Counted from the stretch's first letter, positions 34,763 through 46,087 are shown. The stretch is 50,323 nt of DNA from Myxococcus llanfairpwllgwyngyllgogerychwyrndrobwllllantysiliogogogochensis (GCF_006636215.1 NZ_VIFM01000057.1:1-50323), one strand, 5' to 3'. Notes: generated by a model from the sequence alone, not told the origin. A program made the numbers and translations.

Positions 34763-36409
34763 ATGCCTGAGTTCGCGCCCCGCAACATGAGCGATTACGC
34801 GGCCACCCACCGTGATTTCCGATGGGAGCGGCCCGAGCACTTCAACTTCTCCACCGACGTGGTGGACCGGCACGCCACCGAGCGTCCGGAGTCGCTGGCG
34901 CTCCTGTGGTCCGACGAGTCCGGCCGCGAGCAGCGCTTCACGTGGCAGGGCGTGCGGCAGCGCTCGATTCACGCCGCGCAGTTCCTCGCGGGACTGGGGC
35001 TGAAGAAGGGCGACCGGGTCTTCATCATGATGCCCCGGGTGCCGGAGTGGTGGTTCCTGGTGCTGGGCTGCATCCGCGTGGGCATCGTCTTCATGCCCGG
35101 CACGCCCATGCTCACCGTCAAGGACATCCGCTACCGACTGGTGGCGGCGGACGCCAACGCGGTCATCGCCGACGTGAGCTGTCTGGACCGCTTCGAGGGA
35201 CTCGCGGGCACCGGCCGCGTGGAGACCTGGGTGGCGGTGGGCGACGGCGCCCCCGAGCCATGGGTCTCCTACAAGGCGGGCACGGTGGGCACCGGCGCGC
35301 ATGGCCAGTCCTTCGCGCCCACGCGGGCGGAGGACCCGCTGCTCATCTACTTCACGTCCGGCACCACCGGCATGCCGAAGCTGGTGTTGCACACGCACGC
35401 GAGCTACGGCCTGGGCCACGTGATTACCGGGCGGTACTGGCTGGATTTGACGCCGGAGGACCGCCACCTGACGCTGAGTGACACGGGCTGGGCCAAGTGT
35501 GCTTGGGGCAAGCTCTTTGGCCCGTGGAGTCAGGGCGCGTGCAACGTCGTCTACGACTTCCGGGGCCGCTTCGACGCGGGGAGGATTCTCAAGCTGCTGG
35601 AGTCCCAGCGCGTCACCACCTTCTGCGCGCCGCCCACCGCGTGGCGCTCGTTGGTGCTCCAGGACCTGAAGGCCTTCGACTTGTCGTCCCTGCGCCACAC
35701 GGTGAGCGCGGGCGAGCCGCTGAACCCGGAGGTCATCGACTCGTGGAAGGCGGCCACGGGGCTGCACATCCGCGAGGGTTACGGGCAGACGGAGACGGTG
35801 GTGGTGGTGGGCATGTTCCCCTCGGTGGAGCCGCGCGTGGGCTCCATGGGCAAGCCGTCCCCGGGCTTCACCGTGGGCGTCATCGACGACACGGGGCAGG
35901 AAGTGAAGGACGGACAGGAGGGCGACATCGCGGTGCGCGTGGCTCCGGAGCGGCCGGTGGGGTTGTTCCAGGAGTACGTGGGGGACGACTCGGCCAACGC
36001 GGCCTGCCGCCGGGGGGACTGGTACGTCACCGGGGACAGGGCGGTGCGGGACGCGGAGGGCTACTTCTGGTTCGTGGGCCGCGCGGACGACGTCATCAAG
36101 ACGTCCGGCTACCGAGTGGGCCCGTTCGAGGTGGAGTCCGCGCTGCTGGAGCACGCGGCGGTGGCGGAGTCGGCGGTGATTGGCGTGCCGGACGAGAAGA
36201 TTGGCCAGCGCGTGAAGGCGTACGTGGTGCTGGCACCGGGCTTCACGCCGTCACAGGAGCTGGCGAAGGAGCTCCAGGAGCACGTGAAGCGGACGACGGC
36301 GCCGTACAAATACCCGCGCGAGGTGGAGTTCGTCTCCGAGCTGCCCAAGACGGTGAGCGGCAAGATTCGCCGCGCGGAGCTGCGCGCCACGCCGCCGAAA
36401 CCGGGGTGA
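34763..36409 (+). CDS. AMP-dependent acyl-CoA synthetase (medium-chain/ACSM-like)
   Basis: A 548-residue adenylate-forming enzyme activating a carboxylic acid to acyl-CoA through acyl-AMP. The P-loop-like A3 motif is IYFTSGTTGMPKLVLHTH; A5 is REGYGQTET. A7-A8 read WYVTGDRAVRDAEGYFWFVG and RADDVIKTSGYRVGPFEVES, and the catalytic Lys is in KTVSGKIRRAEL. The overall pattern (SDTGWAKCAWGKLFGPW, YKYPREVEF) fits the ACSM/propionyl-butyryl subgroup rather than acetate-specific Acs. ATG 34763 is chosen; ATG 34787 (MSDYAATHRDF) is a credible alternative. It stands alone between two terminators. Confidence 0.93.
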   Translation: MPEFAPRNMSDYAATHRDFRWERPEHFNFSTDVVDRHATERPESLALLWSDESGREQRFTWQGVRQRSIHAAQFLAGLGLKKGDRVFIMMPRVPEWWFLVLGCIRVGIVFMPGTPMLTVKDIRYRLVAADANAVIADVSCLDRFEGLAGTGRVETWVAVGDGAPEPWVSYKAGTVGTGAHGQSFAPTRAEDPLLIYFTSGTTGMPKLVLHTHASYGLGHVITGRYWLDLTPEDRHLTLSDTGWAKCAWGKLFGPWSQGACNVVYDFRGRFDAGRILKLLESQRVTTFCAPPTAWRSLVLQDLKAFDLSSLRHTVSAGEPLNPEVIDSWKAATGLHIREGYGQTETVVVVGMFPSVEPRVGSMGKPSPGFTVGVIDDTGQEVKDGQEGDIAVRVAPERPVGLFQEYVGDDSANAACRRGDWYVTGDRAVRDAEGYFWFVGRADDVIKTSGYRVGPFEVESALLEHAAVAESAVIGVPDEKIGQRVKAYVVLAPGFTPSQELAKELQEHVKRTTAPYKYPREVEFVSELPKTVSGKIRRAELRATPPKPG

Positions 36410-36423
36410 GGACGTCACCCCGG
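36401..36423. terminator. Hairpin between convergent acyl-CoA synthetase and gnd
   Basis: Perfect 9-bp arms CCGGGGTGA (36401-36409) and TCACCCCGG (36415-36423) flank a 5-nt loop. The left arm includes the synthetase stop codon. No T-tract. Its position between convergent genes suggests bidirectional termination. Confidence 0.6.
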
Positions 36424-36436
36424 CTCCGAAGCGCTG

Positions 36437-37873
36437 TCAGCTGTTCCAGTCCGAGTGCACGAAGCCGGCGTCGGGCTTGTCCCGGCGCTGGTACGTGTGC
36501 GCGCCGAAGGCGTCACGCTGGGCCTGGGTGAGGTTCTGCGGCAGCTCCGGGCTGCGGTAGCTGTCCAGGTACGCCAGTGACGAGCTGAACACGGGCACGG
36601 GGATGCCCAGCTTCGTCGCCGCGCCCACCAGCTTGCGCCAGGACGGCGACAGCTTCTCGAGCACCGGCGCGAAGGCGTCCGAGACGAGGAGGTTGGGCAG
36701 CTCCGGCTGGCGCGTGAAGGCCTCCCGCAGCGGGGTGAGCAGCTTCGCGCGGATGATGCAGCCGCCTCGCCAGATGCGCGCCATCTCCGCCAGGGAGATG
36801 TTCCACTTGTACTCGTCTGACGCCGCCTGGATGAGCCGCATGCCCTGCGCGTACGTCACCACCCGCGCCGCGTACAGCGCGTCATGGGCCCACGCCGCCA
36901 GCTGCGCCTTCTCCTCGGAGGACAGCGCCTCCGAGGGGCCCTTGAGCTTGTGGCTCGCGGCCACGCGCTGGTCCTTCATCGAGGAAAGGTTGCGCGCATC
37001 CAGCGCGGAGGCGATGGAGGGCACCGGCACGCCCAAATCCAACGCCACCTGCACCGTCCACTTGCCCGTGCCCTTCTGACCGGCCTTGTCCAGCACCAGG
37101 TCCACCAGCGGCTTGCCCGTCTCCGCGTCCTTCTTGCGCAGCACCTTGATGCTGGTCTCCAAGAGGAAGGACTCGGCGATGCCCTGGTTCCACTGCGCGA
37201 AGAGGTCCGCCACGCCCTCCGCCGACAGGCCCAGGCCCCGGCGCAGCACGTCGTACGTCTCCGCGAGCAGCTGCATGTCCGCGTATTCGATGCCGTTGTG
37301 CACCATCTTCACGAAGTGGCCCGCGCCATCCGGCCCCACGTGCGTGACACACAGGCCCTCATCGGTGCGCGCGGCGATGGCCTCCAGCACCGGACGCACC
37401 AGCGCGTACGCCTCCGTCGGGCCGCCGGGCATGATGGACGGGCCGTGACGCGCGCCCTCCTCGCCGCCGGACACGCCCACGCCCAGGAAGTGCAGTCCCT
37501 TGGACTTGCACAGCTCCTCGCGCCGGCGCGTGTCCAGGAACCAGGAGTTGCCCGCGTCCATGATGACGTCGCCCGGCGACAGAAGCGGGAAGAGCCGCTC
37601 CAGCATCTGGTCCACCGCCGCGCCCGCCGTCACCATCAGCAGGATGCGCCGGGGGCGCTCCAGCCGCGAGACGAACTCCTCCATCGACGCGGTGCCCTTC
37701 AGCTCCGGATGCCCGTGCTTCTGGTGCATCTCGTCGATGCGCTCCGGATGCCGGTCCCACGCCGTCACCCGGAAGCCGTGGTCCGCGATGTTCAGGGCCA
37801 GGGCCGCGCCCATGACGCCCATTCCCGCCACGCCGAACTGCGCGCCCGCCTGGGCGCTCGCTGCCGCACTCAT
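36437..37873 (-). CDS. gnd: 6-phosphogluconate dehydrogenase (decarboxylating)
   Basis: A 478-residue NADP(+)-type enzyme producing ribulose-5-phosphate and CO2. The N-terminal Rossmann domain has GVAGMGVMGAALALNIADHG. The substrate site includes GVSGGEEGARHGPSIMPGG and the catalytic Lys in GAGHFVKMVHNGIEYADMQ. The helical domain has KAGQKGTGKWT, and the C-terminus is RDAFGAHTYQRRDK. All family landmarks are present. It is the last gene of zwf-pgl-gnd, 21 bp after pgl. Confidence 0.98.
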   Translation of the reverse strand: MSAAASAQAGAQFGVAGMGVMGAALALNIADHGFRVTAWDRHPERIDEMHQKHGHPELKGTASMEEFVSRLERPRRILLMVTAGAAVDQMLERLFPLLSPGDVIMDAGNSWFLDTRRREELCKSKGLHFLGVGVSGGEEGARHGPSIMPGGPTEAYALVRPVLEAIAARTDEGLCVTHVGPDGAGHFVKMVHNGIEYADMQLLAETYDVLRRGLGLSAEGVADLFAQWNQGIAESFLLETSIKVLRKKDAETGKPLVDLVLDKAGQKGTGKWTVQVALDLGVPVPSIASALDARNLSSMKDQRVAASHKLKGPSEALSSEEKAQLAAWAHDALYAARVVTYAQGMRLIQAASDEYKWNISLAEMARIWRGGCIIRAKLLTPLREAFTRQPELPNLLVSDAFAPVLEKLSPSWRKLVGAATKLGIPVPVFSSSLAYLDSYRSPELPQNLTQAQRDAFGAHTYQRRDKPDAGFVHSDWNS

Positions 37874-37894
37874 GCATCCTCCGAGAAGGCCCGC

Positions 37895-38562
37895 TCACCG
37901 TCCCGCGGCGGCGGAGTCCAACATCCACTGCGCATTCGTCACCCGGGCCGCCGGAAGCGCCGGGTCGCCCGCGAGCGCCCGGTGCACCGTCTCCCGCTTG
38001 CCCGCGCCCGCCACCAGCATTAGCACCGCGCTCGCTGACAGCAGCGTCGGCATCGTGAGCGTCATCCGCCAGGGCGGCGGCTTGGGGCCCACCACGGACA
38101 GCACGCGCCGGCTCTGCTCCTCCAGCGCCGGGTGGCCAGGGAAGAGGCTGGCCGTATGCCCGTCCTCTCCCATCCCCAGCAACACCACGTTCAGCACCGG
38201 CGGCAGCTTCGCCTCGTACTCGCGCGCGGCGACTTCGCGGTCCCCGCGCTCGCCCTCCATGCGGAACACCTGCGACGGCGACAGCCGCAGCGGAGCCACC
38301 AGCGTCTCCTCCACCATGCGGTAGTTGCTGTCCGGGTGGTCCGGCGGAACGAAGCGCTCGTCCACGAAGTAGAGGTCCACCCGCTCCCACGGCAGCGTCA
38401 GCCGGGACAGCTCCCGGTACGCGGGGCCCGGCGTGCCTCCACCCGACAGGGCCAGGCTCACCCGCCGGTTCATCGCGAGCGACGTCTGGAGCGACCGCGC
38501 CATCCACTCGGCGGCCGCGCGCGCCAGGTTCTCCGGCGGGACGATGCGTGGAGGCAGCGCGC

Positions 38563-38566
<4 letters not shown>
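37895..38566 (-). CDS. pgl: 6-phosphogluconolactonase
   Basis: A 223-residue enzyme that hydrolyses 6-phosphogluconolactone. Motifs are SLALSGGGTPGPAYREL, YFVDERFVPPDHPDSN and LLGMGEDGHTASLFPG (catalytic His). The start at 38566 overlaps the zwf stop by 4 bp (ATGA), so the two are translationally coupled. Length is typical for the DevB/NagB-like family. Confidence 0.96.
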
Positions 38567-40104
<1,538 letters not shown>

Positions 40105-40258
40105 TCCGCTGCCTCCTCCGAGTGCCTTCGTGCGGGGCCACCTTACGCCGCTCTCGTTGCCTCGCGGCAAGCCAGAGTGCGCGCAGTGATGTGCGCGTGA
40201 CGTCTGGAGCGTCCGAAAGAGCGCCTCGCGGGGCCTGCTCTAACGGCGGGCCTCCGGA

Positions 40259-40297
40259 GTCGCCACGCTCAGTCGAGGGAGGACCGTGCGTGGCGAC
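40259..40297. repeat. Perfect 10-bp inverted repeat upstream of zwf
   Basis: GTCGCCACGC (40259-40268) and GCGTGGCGAC (40288-40297) are perfectly complementary with a 19-nt centre. It lies 155 bp before the zwf start and 13 bp beyond the stop of the collagen-like gene. With no T-run, it could be a weak terminator for that gene or a regulator site for zwf. Confidence 0.45.
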
Positions 40298-40309
40298 CCT
40301 GGCGCGGAC

Positions 40310-41305
40310 TCAGCGGTCGCCGCCGAAGGTGCCCACGAGCCGGATGTGGCTCTTGCCCGTCTCCGAGCACGTGAGGTCGAGGCTCACGCTCCAGGTGGGG
40401 ACCTCGGAGTTCCAGGTGAGGCGCCCCGTCCAGGAGCCGCACGCGGAGGTGGGCAGCTGGCTGTTGAGTCTTATGCTGGTCACCCGGGAGTCCGGCAGCG
40501 TGTAGACGGTTCCCGGCGCCGGCAGGGGACGCTTGATGCGGAAGCTCACCCCGGTGAAGGCGACTCCGCACGTCGGAGCCCGGGAGGTGAAGTGGGTGAG
40601 GCTCACGTCGAAGCCGTCGTCCGTGGCGCAGTACGTCGGCGGCGAGCAGAACCACTCACCGGTGGTGGGCGTCGTGGAGTAGGTGCTGGCTTCGTAGAAC
40701 ACGCCCGTGGAGCTGGGGCTGGTCAGGTTCCAGTGGCAGGTGGGCTTCACCGTGCGACAGCATGCGGCGGCGTTCCCGTTGCAGCCGGTCGTGAAGCAGC
40801 CCATGGGATTGGTGGCCGTGCCATCTCCCTCGCACTTCATGCCCAGCACCGCATCCGTGCCGGTGCGCGTGCAGGACCACAGCGAGGTCCCTTCGCAGAA
40901 GGACTCGCCCGGCGTGCAGAGCTGGGGCGCCTGGCCCATGGGCCCCATCGGTCCCTGCGCCCCTGTGTCGCCCTTGGGGCCCTGGACTCCCTGGGGACCC
41001 ACCACGCCGCGAGGCCCTTCCATTCCCTGCGGACCCTGTGCCCCCGTGGAGCCTGTCTCGCCGCGAACGCCTTGCGCGCCCTGAACGCCCTGCGGCCCGC
41101 GCTCACCGGTGTCGCCCTTGGGCCCCTGGGCGCCCTGGAGCCCCTGCTCTCCCTGAGGACCCGGCGGACCGCCCTCGGGACCTCGGGGGCCCTGGGGACC
41201 TTGCGGACCCTGGGTTCCGGTGGGGCCCTCGGTGGTGCAGGCGGCGGTGGTGAACAGGCAGCACAGCAGCAATGGCGCGAGTGCGCGCCAGGGGGTCTTC
41301 GTCAT
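40310..41305 (-). CDS. Collagen-like lipoprotein
   Basis: A 331-residue lipoprotein with lipobox TTAAC (Cys23). Residues 27-124 are Gly-X-Y triplets rich in GPQ, GPK, GDT and GPM, with one phase break around 44-50. The C-terminal globular part (about 125-331) has ten or more Cys ([22 protein letters not shown]), presumably disulphide-bonded and forming a beta-rich head. Bacterial collagen-like proteins trimerise and act as surface stalks or adhesins; the head domain is not one I recognise. It is preceded by 134 bp without a gene (41306-41439). Function is likely surface attachment, by inference. Confidence 0.88.
   Translation of the reverse strand: MTKTPWRALAPLLLCCLFTTAACTTEGPTGTQGPQGPQGPRGPEGGPPGPQGEQGLQGAQGPKGDTGERGPQGVQGAQGVRGETGSTGAQGPQGMEGPRGVVGPQGVQGPKGDTGAQGPMGPMGQAPQLCTPGESFCEGTSLWSCTRTGTDAVLGMKCEGDGTATNPMGCFTTGCNGNAAACCRTVKPTCHWNLTSPSSTGVFYEASTYSTTPTTGEWFCSPPTYCATDDGFDVSLTHFTSRAPTCGVAFTGVSFRIKRPLPAPGTVYTLPDSRVTSIRLNSQLPTSACGSWTGRLTWNSEVPTWSVSLDLTCSETGKSHIRLVGTFGGDR
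40934..41227 (-). repeat. Gly-X-Y collagen triplet repeat region
   Basis: About 32 Gly-X-Y triplets encoded within the collagen-like lipoprotein, with GGn-start codons every 9 bp. KGDTG occurs twice, at about residues 63-67 and 111-115, and GPQG recurs several times. Such coding repeats are prone to length change between strains. Confidence 0.9.
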
Positions 41306-41439
41306 AGGGCGCGCCCGGTATCAGCTTGCCCTGCCGGGGGCAATACATCGCATGGGCCGAGACACGGCGAGTACGTGCCCCCGAATCCCTCTCATCCACG
41401 GCGTCTGCCTTCTGGAACCCCGGGTGAAGCGACCCGGGT

Positions 41440-43308
41440 TCAGATGCCCGGGGGCGGTGGAAACACCTGGGCGCGCAGCAACTCCGTTCTCCGGCGTCGG
41501 TGGGCATTGCCCTCGTCCAGCAAGGTGGCCAGCGAATAGAGCCGAAGCGCGGGCATGCGCTGCTCGTCCGCCTCCAGGGCTTCTCCACGCTCCGTGGCCA
41601 GGTCCGCGAGTCGCTCGCGCTCCACGGGCGAAGGCAACTCGCTCGACGGCTTGTACGTGAGCACGCAGCGCCAGCGCTTCAGGCCCCGTTCCGCTTCGCC
41701 GTCCCGGATGTCCTGCTCGAGAAGGCGTGTCAGTGCTTCTCGGTCCGGCGCCAGCGCCGCGCTTTTTCCTCCCGGACAGCGAGGGTCCTCCGTGGCCGAC
41801 AGGCCGATGAGCTGCCACTCCGTCCCGCCGATATGCCGGAAGTTCGGCATCAGTCCGGGCAGTCTCGCCAGGTAGTGGCTCGGGCCGTGTGAGTCGAGAA
41901 GGAAGGGGGGCCCTTCCGACAGGAGGTAGTCCGAGAGGGCCTGGGGATTGCCCGAGTGATGCGCGATGGCATAGTCGCCGAGTCCCGCCACGTCGACGAG
42001 CTCCGCCTCGCGGAGCACCATGGCCTGCCCGCCCAGGTCCGGTGCCGCCACCAGCGGCCGGAGTTGACCCAGCTCGGCGGCGAGCCGCTTCACGCCCACG
42101 TAGTGACTGGCGACGTATTGGAAGGGCAGCTCCGGGGATGCCTTGATGCGAGGCGCGCGCAGCGTCGCTTCTCTCAGGGCGGGAAGACCCAGCCAGAGGG
42201 CCGCCACTCCCACGGCGCCCACGCCGATGCGCGCGGGCCAGCGCCAGCGCTCACCGCGCGTGGTCAGCGCCGCCGCGCGCGCACGCACGCCCGACAGACC
42301 TGACGCCATGCACACGCCCAGCAGGGGCACCAGCGGCGCGATGAAGCGCCACTCGCGCATCCAGTCACCCGAGCGCCATGCGAAGAACCCACCCGCAGCC
42401 AGGAAGAGGGCGCCGAGCGCCGCGCTCCTCGCGGAGGCCACGCCTCCCATCAACCCCAGCGCGGCGCCTGCCAGGGCGAGCTGAACCAGCGGGAGGGAGA
42501 GGTGGAGGTAGTCCTTCAGGTATTTGCTTCCGTCGAGCTTCCAGAAGCGCTTGGCGTAGTAGGTGTTGGGGAACAGGTCCGCGAAGTAGGCCCACCTCAC
42601 CGCGTACCATCCGCCCACCAGCACCAGCAGCCAGCAGGCGATGCCCAACGCCTGTCGTCCGGTCCAGCGCCGCTCCAGGGTCCGGTGCGTCAACCACAAG
42701 AGGCCGGCGCCCAGCAGGTAGAGGAGTCCCTCGGGGCGGGTGAGGCACAGCAGCGCCAGCGCCAGGCCCGCGCTCGCGCCCCGGCCCGTGCGCAGCTCGC
42801 GCAGGAGCAGGACGCCGGCCGTGGCCAGGAGGAGGGCCTGGAGTCCGGTCTCCATGCCGCTGGAAATCCACGTCATGTAGATGGGGCTGGTCGCGGCCAC
42901 CCAGGGCGCCGCGACGTCCTCCAGTCGCGGACGGCGGCGCGCCGAGACAGGCCCCCAGAGCGCGAAGAGGGGCAGCGCCAGCAGACCCAGGATGATGCCC
43001 AGCGAGTGCGCGTACGTGTCGGGCGCCAGGCCCAGGGGCTGGCTCAGCCCCAGCAGCAGCGTCCACAGGGGATTCGAGAAGCCCTCCACGGGCTGCGAGT
43101 GAGGCGTGACACGCAGCCCCGCCCCCTCGAAGAAGCTGTGGCCGTAGGCGATGGAGATGGCGGCGTCGTCCACGACGGGCGTGGCGAGGTAGCCGCAGTG
43201 GTACGCCCCCGCCGCCACCGCGGCCAGGACAAGGCCGGCGGTCAACGCCAGCTCCCAGTCGGTCTTGAAGCGAGGGAGCGGTGGGTTGCTGGGCGTGGGG
43301 AGGCTCAT
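41440..43308 (-). CDS. GT-C-type multi-pass membrane protein, putative lipid-linked sugar glycosyltransferase
   Basis: A 622-residue protein with about ten TM helices in the first 400 residues and a soluble C-terminal region. The start at ATG 43308 (GGAG upstream) is chosen. The first extracytoplasmic loop carries the acidic motif TPVVDDAAISIAYGHSFFEG and HSQPVEGFSNPLWTLLLGL, as in AftB/GT-C arabinosyl- and mannosyltransferase-like proteins that use polyprenyl-phosphate sugars. LCLTRPEGLLYLL and PNTYYAKRF are further GT-C-like strings. Substrate and exact family are uncertain. It is divergent from the plsC-like gene by 160 bp. Confidence 0.75.
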   Translation of the reverse strand: MSLPTPSNPPLPRFKTDWELALTAGLVLAAVAAGAYHCGYLATPVVDDAAISIAYGHSFFEGAGLRVTPHSQPVEGFSNPLWTLLLGLSQPLGLAPDTYAHSLGIILGLLALPLFALWGPVSARRRPRLEDVAAPWVAATSPIYMTWISSGMETGLQALLLATAGVLLLRELRTGRGASAGLALALLCLTRPEGLLYLLGAGLLWLTHRTLERRWTGRQALGIACWLLVLVGGWYAVRWAYFADLFPNTYYAKRFWKLDGSKYLKDYLHLSLPLVQLALAGAALGLMGGVASARSAALGALFLAAGGFFAWRSGDWMREWRFIAPLVPLLGVCMASGLSGVRARAAALTTRGERWRWPARIGVGAVGVAALWLGLPALREATLRAPRIKASPELPFQYVASHYVGVKRLAAELGQLRPLVAAPDLGGQAMVLREAELVDVAGLGDYAIAHHSGNPQALSDYLLSEGPPFLLDSHGPSHYLARLPGLMPNFRHIGGTEWQLIGLSATEDPRCPGGKSAALAPDREALTRLLEQDIRDGEAERGLKRWRCVLTYKPSSELPSPVERERLADLATERGEALEADEQRMPALRLYSLATLLDEGNAHRRRRTELLRAQVFPPPPGI

Positions 43309-43468
43309 GTACTCCGGACTTGGGGCAGGGCGCCGGGATGATAGCAGCGCCAGGCGGGCGGGCGTCCCGAGCACGTCGCGGGGGCCAAAAGGTGATATGC
43401 CCGGGCGTCCGTCTCGACCTCTCCCCGGCTTGTCGCGAGAGTCCCCTTCCGCTGCGCCGTGCACCGCG

Positions 43469-44194
43469 ATGAAGTACCTCGTCACCGTCTGGTTCTGGCT
43501 CGTCTTCCTGCTCACGGCGCCCGTGCTCTTCACGCTGGGGGCGCTGCTGCTGCTCGTCACGTTCCCCGTCGACCGGGACCGCCGGATGTTGCACTGGCTG
43601 GTATGTGGCTGGTGCCACTGGCTGTGGCTGCACCTGTCCCCAGGCTGGCGCACGCGCTTCGAGGGCCGTGAGCACCTGCCCCAGGGCCCGTGTGTCATCG
43701 TGGTCAACCACCAGTCCGCCATGGACATCCTCGCCGTCATGGGGCTGAACCACCCGTACAAGTTCGTCGCGAAGGCCTCGCTGTTCAACCTGCCGCTGGT
43801 GGGTTGGATGATGACGCTCCTGGCCTACGTGCCCATCGTCCGGGGTTCGTCCAGCGCCATGCACCAGTTGCTGGACCCGTGTCGCAAGTGGCTGCGTCGG
43901 GGCATGCCCGTCCTCATCTTTCCGGAGGGCACCTATGCGACGGGCGGACAGCGGCTGCCCTTCAAGCGCGGCGCCTTCCAGCTCGCGTTGGAGGAGCACG
44001 TTCCGGTGGTGCCCATCGTCGTGGAGGGCACGACGCAACTGCTCGACGGAGACGGGCCCTGGATGAACGCGCGGGCGTCCATGCGCGTGCGAGTCCTGCC
44101 GGCCCTGCCGCCGGAGTCACTCGGCGAGGACGCGGTGGAGCTGGCGGAGCGGGTGCGTGCGTTGTACGAGCGCACCCTCGCCGTCGGCGGCTGA
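43469..44194 (+). CDS. 1-acyl-sn-glycerol-3-phosphate acyltransferase (PlsC-like)
   Basis: A 241-residue membrane-associated acyltransferase. Two N-terminal hydrophobic stretches precede the catalytic HX4D motif in VVNHQSAMD. Motif II is VAKASLFNLPLVG, motif III is LIFPEGTYATGG (EGT present, but Tyr where EGTRS usually has Arg), and motif IV is VPVVPIVVEG. The family transfers acyl groups to lysophosphatidate; the motif III change may alter the acceptor. ATG 43469 is the start. It is followed 9 bp later by a GT-C-type membrane protein gene, suggesting a shared role in lipid or glycolipid formation. Confidence 0.9.
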   Translation: MKYLVTVWFWLVFLLTAPVLFTLGALLLLVTFPVDRDRRMLHWLVCGWCHWLWLHLSPGWRTRFEGREHLPQGPCVIVVNHQSAMDILAVMGLNHPYKFVAKASLFNLPLVGWMMTLLAYVPIVRGSSSAMHQLLDPCRKWLRRGMPVLIFPEGTYATGGQRLPFKRGAFQLALEEHVPVVPIVVEGTTQLLDGDGPWMNARASMRVRVLPALPPESLGEDAVELAERVRALYERTLAVGG

Positions 44195-44203
44195 GTCACG
44201 CGC

Positions 44204-46087
44204 ATGGGCTGGCTACTCTGGACCTTGGAGACCTTGCTGGCGGTGGCCGGTGCGTGGGCGCTGTCCGCCGCGCTCCTGCGTGAGCGGTCCACGCTGGAGC
44301 GCTGGATGGCCGCGCTCCTGTTCGGCGCCGCGAGCATCCTCACCTGTGTCCAGGGGCTGGGCCTCTCGGGGCAGTTGGGCCGAGTGCAGCTCGCCGTCGC
44401 GGGGCTCGTGCTCCACGGGGCCATGCTCGCGGTGGCCGTGCTCCGCGTCGGCGGCGCGGAGCTGCTCGCCCGACTGCGCGCGGACCTGGGCGCTCCGGTG
44501 CGCCTCTTGCGCGACATCCATCGGCGCCAGGAGCTGGCCGCCTGGGCGCTGCTGCCAGCGGCGTGCGCGCTCGTGCTCTCCTGCGTCGTCGCCTGGTACT
44601 ACCCGAACTGGGCCTGGGACGTCGTCTGGTACCACGTCCCCAAGACGAACTACGCGGTGCAGACGGGCAGCATCACCTGGGTGGACACCTCCGTCTGGTA
44701 CGTCAACGGCTACCCCGAGCTCACCGAGCTGCTCTCCGTCTGGAACGTGCTGCTGCCCCGGCACACGCGGCTGGATGACCTGTCGCAGATTCCCTTCGGC
44801 CTGCTCGGAGCGCTCGCGGTGGCCGCGCTCTGTCGCCGGGCGAGCGCGAGCCCCGCGCTGGCCGCCTCGCTGGGCGCGATGTGGCTCACCCTGCCGGCGG
44901 TGTTCCTCCAACTGCACACCTCGCACGCCGACGTGGTGGCCGGCGCGCTGTTCATCACCGCCTTCTACTTCCTCACCGAGCGGGACTGGAGCCCCGTCGC
45001 GCGCACGCTGACGCTGCTGGCGCTGGGCCTGTATGCGGGCACCAAGGTGACGGGCCTCTTCCACCTCGCGCTCCTGTCGCCGTTGCTGCTGGTGCGAGGA
45101 GTGCTTGTCCTGCGACGCGCGAAGGGCGCGCGGTGGCGGACGCTGGGACAGGCGGGGCTCGCGGTCCTGCTGCTGCTCTGGCTGGGCGCACCCACGTACG
45201 TGGAGAACGCGGCGCGCACCGGCAACCCGTTCTGGCCCGCGCGCATGCGGGTGCTGGGGCGTGAGCTGGCGGGCCCCATCGGCGCGGAGGAAATCGCCGG
45301 ACCGCCGGCGTTCTTCGGTGCGCCCGGGGCCTTCGCGCGCATGGTGGACAACTGGAGCGCGCGCGAGGGGATGTACTGGCCCGACGTGCGCGAGCGCGCC
45401 TTTGGGTGGCTCTTTCCGTACCTGCTCCTGCCCGTGCTGTTGTGGGTGAGCGCGTCGGCCCTCTTCAGTCGTGAGCGCTGGTTCCGGTTGTCGCTGCCGC
45501 TGCTCGCGGGCCTGGCGGTGCTGGTGCCCGCGGCGTGGTGGGGCCGCTTCACGCTGGGGCTCCCCGCCGCGGGGCTGGTCGCGTTCGCCGTGCTGCACCG
45601 ACAGGTGGGCACGCGCTATCTCCAGGCGCCGCTGTCCGCCCTCGCGGCCTTTCTCTGCGTGGCGTCCTTCGCGAAGGCCTCCGTGGGTTATCGGGTGTTG
45701 CCCACGCTGGGGCCGCGCGCCACCCCGGACGTGCGAGACGAGGACCGCCTCCGGTTGCAGATTGGCTGGCTGTGGCCACTGGAGGCGATGCGTCAGCGCG
45801 AGCAGGAGCTGCGCCCCGGTGACGTGGTGGCGTACGACAGCGCGACGTCCTTCCTTGGCGAGTACTGGACGGACGACCTGCGCAATCGCGTCGAGTACGT
45901 CAACCACGAGGGCAATGACGGCGTGTACCTCGACAAGCTCCGCGCCCTCCGGCCGCGCTGGGTGAGCGTGCGTCGAGAGAGTCCGGCGGAGCATCTGCTG
46001 CGCGCACGGAGTCATGCCTTCGAGCGGCTCTTCGATTGTCCCCTCAGCTCCGCCGTCATGTATCGAGTCACCCGCGCGGACTGGTAG
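44204..46087 (+). CDS. GT-C-like polytopic membrane protein
   Basis: A 627-residue protein with 11-13 hydrophobic helices and a C-terminal extracytoplasmic part of about 110 residues. The long loop after TM4 (about 125-170) has YYPNWAWDVVWYHVPKTNYA and SVWYVNGYPELTELLS; such Asp/Trp/His-rich loops are typical of GT-C glycosyltransferases related to ArnT/PMT. YAGTKVTGLFHLALLSP is a further hallmark-like string. It lies 9 bp after the PlsC-like gene, in the same transcription unit. The sugar donor is unknown. Confidence 0.72.
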   Translation: MGWLLWTLETLLAVAGAWALSAALLRERSTLERWMAALLFGAASILTCVQGLGLSGQLGRVQLAVAGLVLHGAMLAVAVLRVGGAELLARLRADLGAPVRLLRDIHRRQELAAWALLPAACALVLSCVVAWYYPNWAWDVVWYHVPKTNYAVQTGSITWVDTSVWYVNGYPELTELLSVWNVLLPRHTRLDDLSQIPFGLLGALAVAALCRRASASPALAASLGAMWLTLPAVFLQLHTSHADVVAGALFITAFYFLTERDWSPVARTLTLLALGLYAGTKVTGLFHLALLSPLLLVRGVLVLRRAKGARWRTLGQAGLAVLLLLWLGAPTYVENAARTGNPFWPARMRVLGRELAGPIGAEEIAGPPAFFGAPGAFARMVDNWSAREGMYWPDVRERAFGWLFPYLLLPVLLWVSASALFSRERWFRLSLPLLAGLAVLVPAAWWGRFTLGLPAAGLVAFAVLHRQVGTRYLQAPLSALAAFLCVASFAKASVGYRVLPTLGPRATPDVRDEDRLRLQIGWLWPLEAMRQREQELRPGDVVAYDSATSFLGEYWTDDLRNRVEYVNHEGNDGVYLDKLRALRPRWVSVRRESPAEHLLRARSHAFERLFDCPLSSAVMYRVTRADW

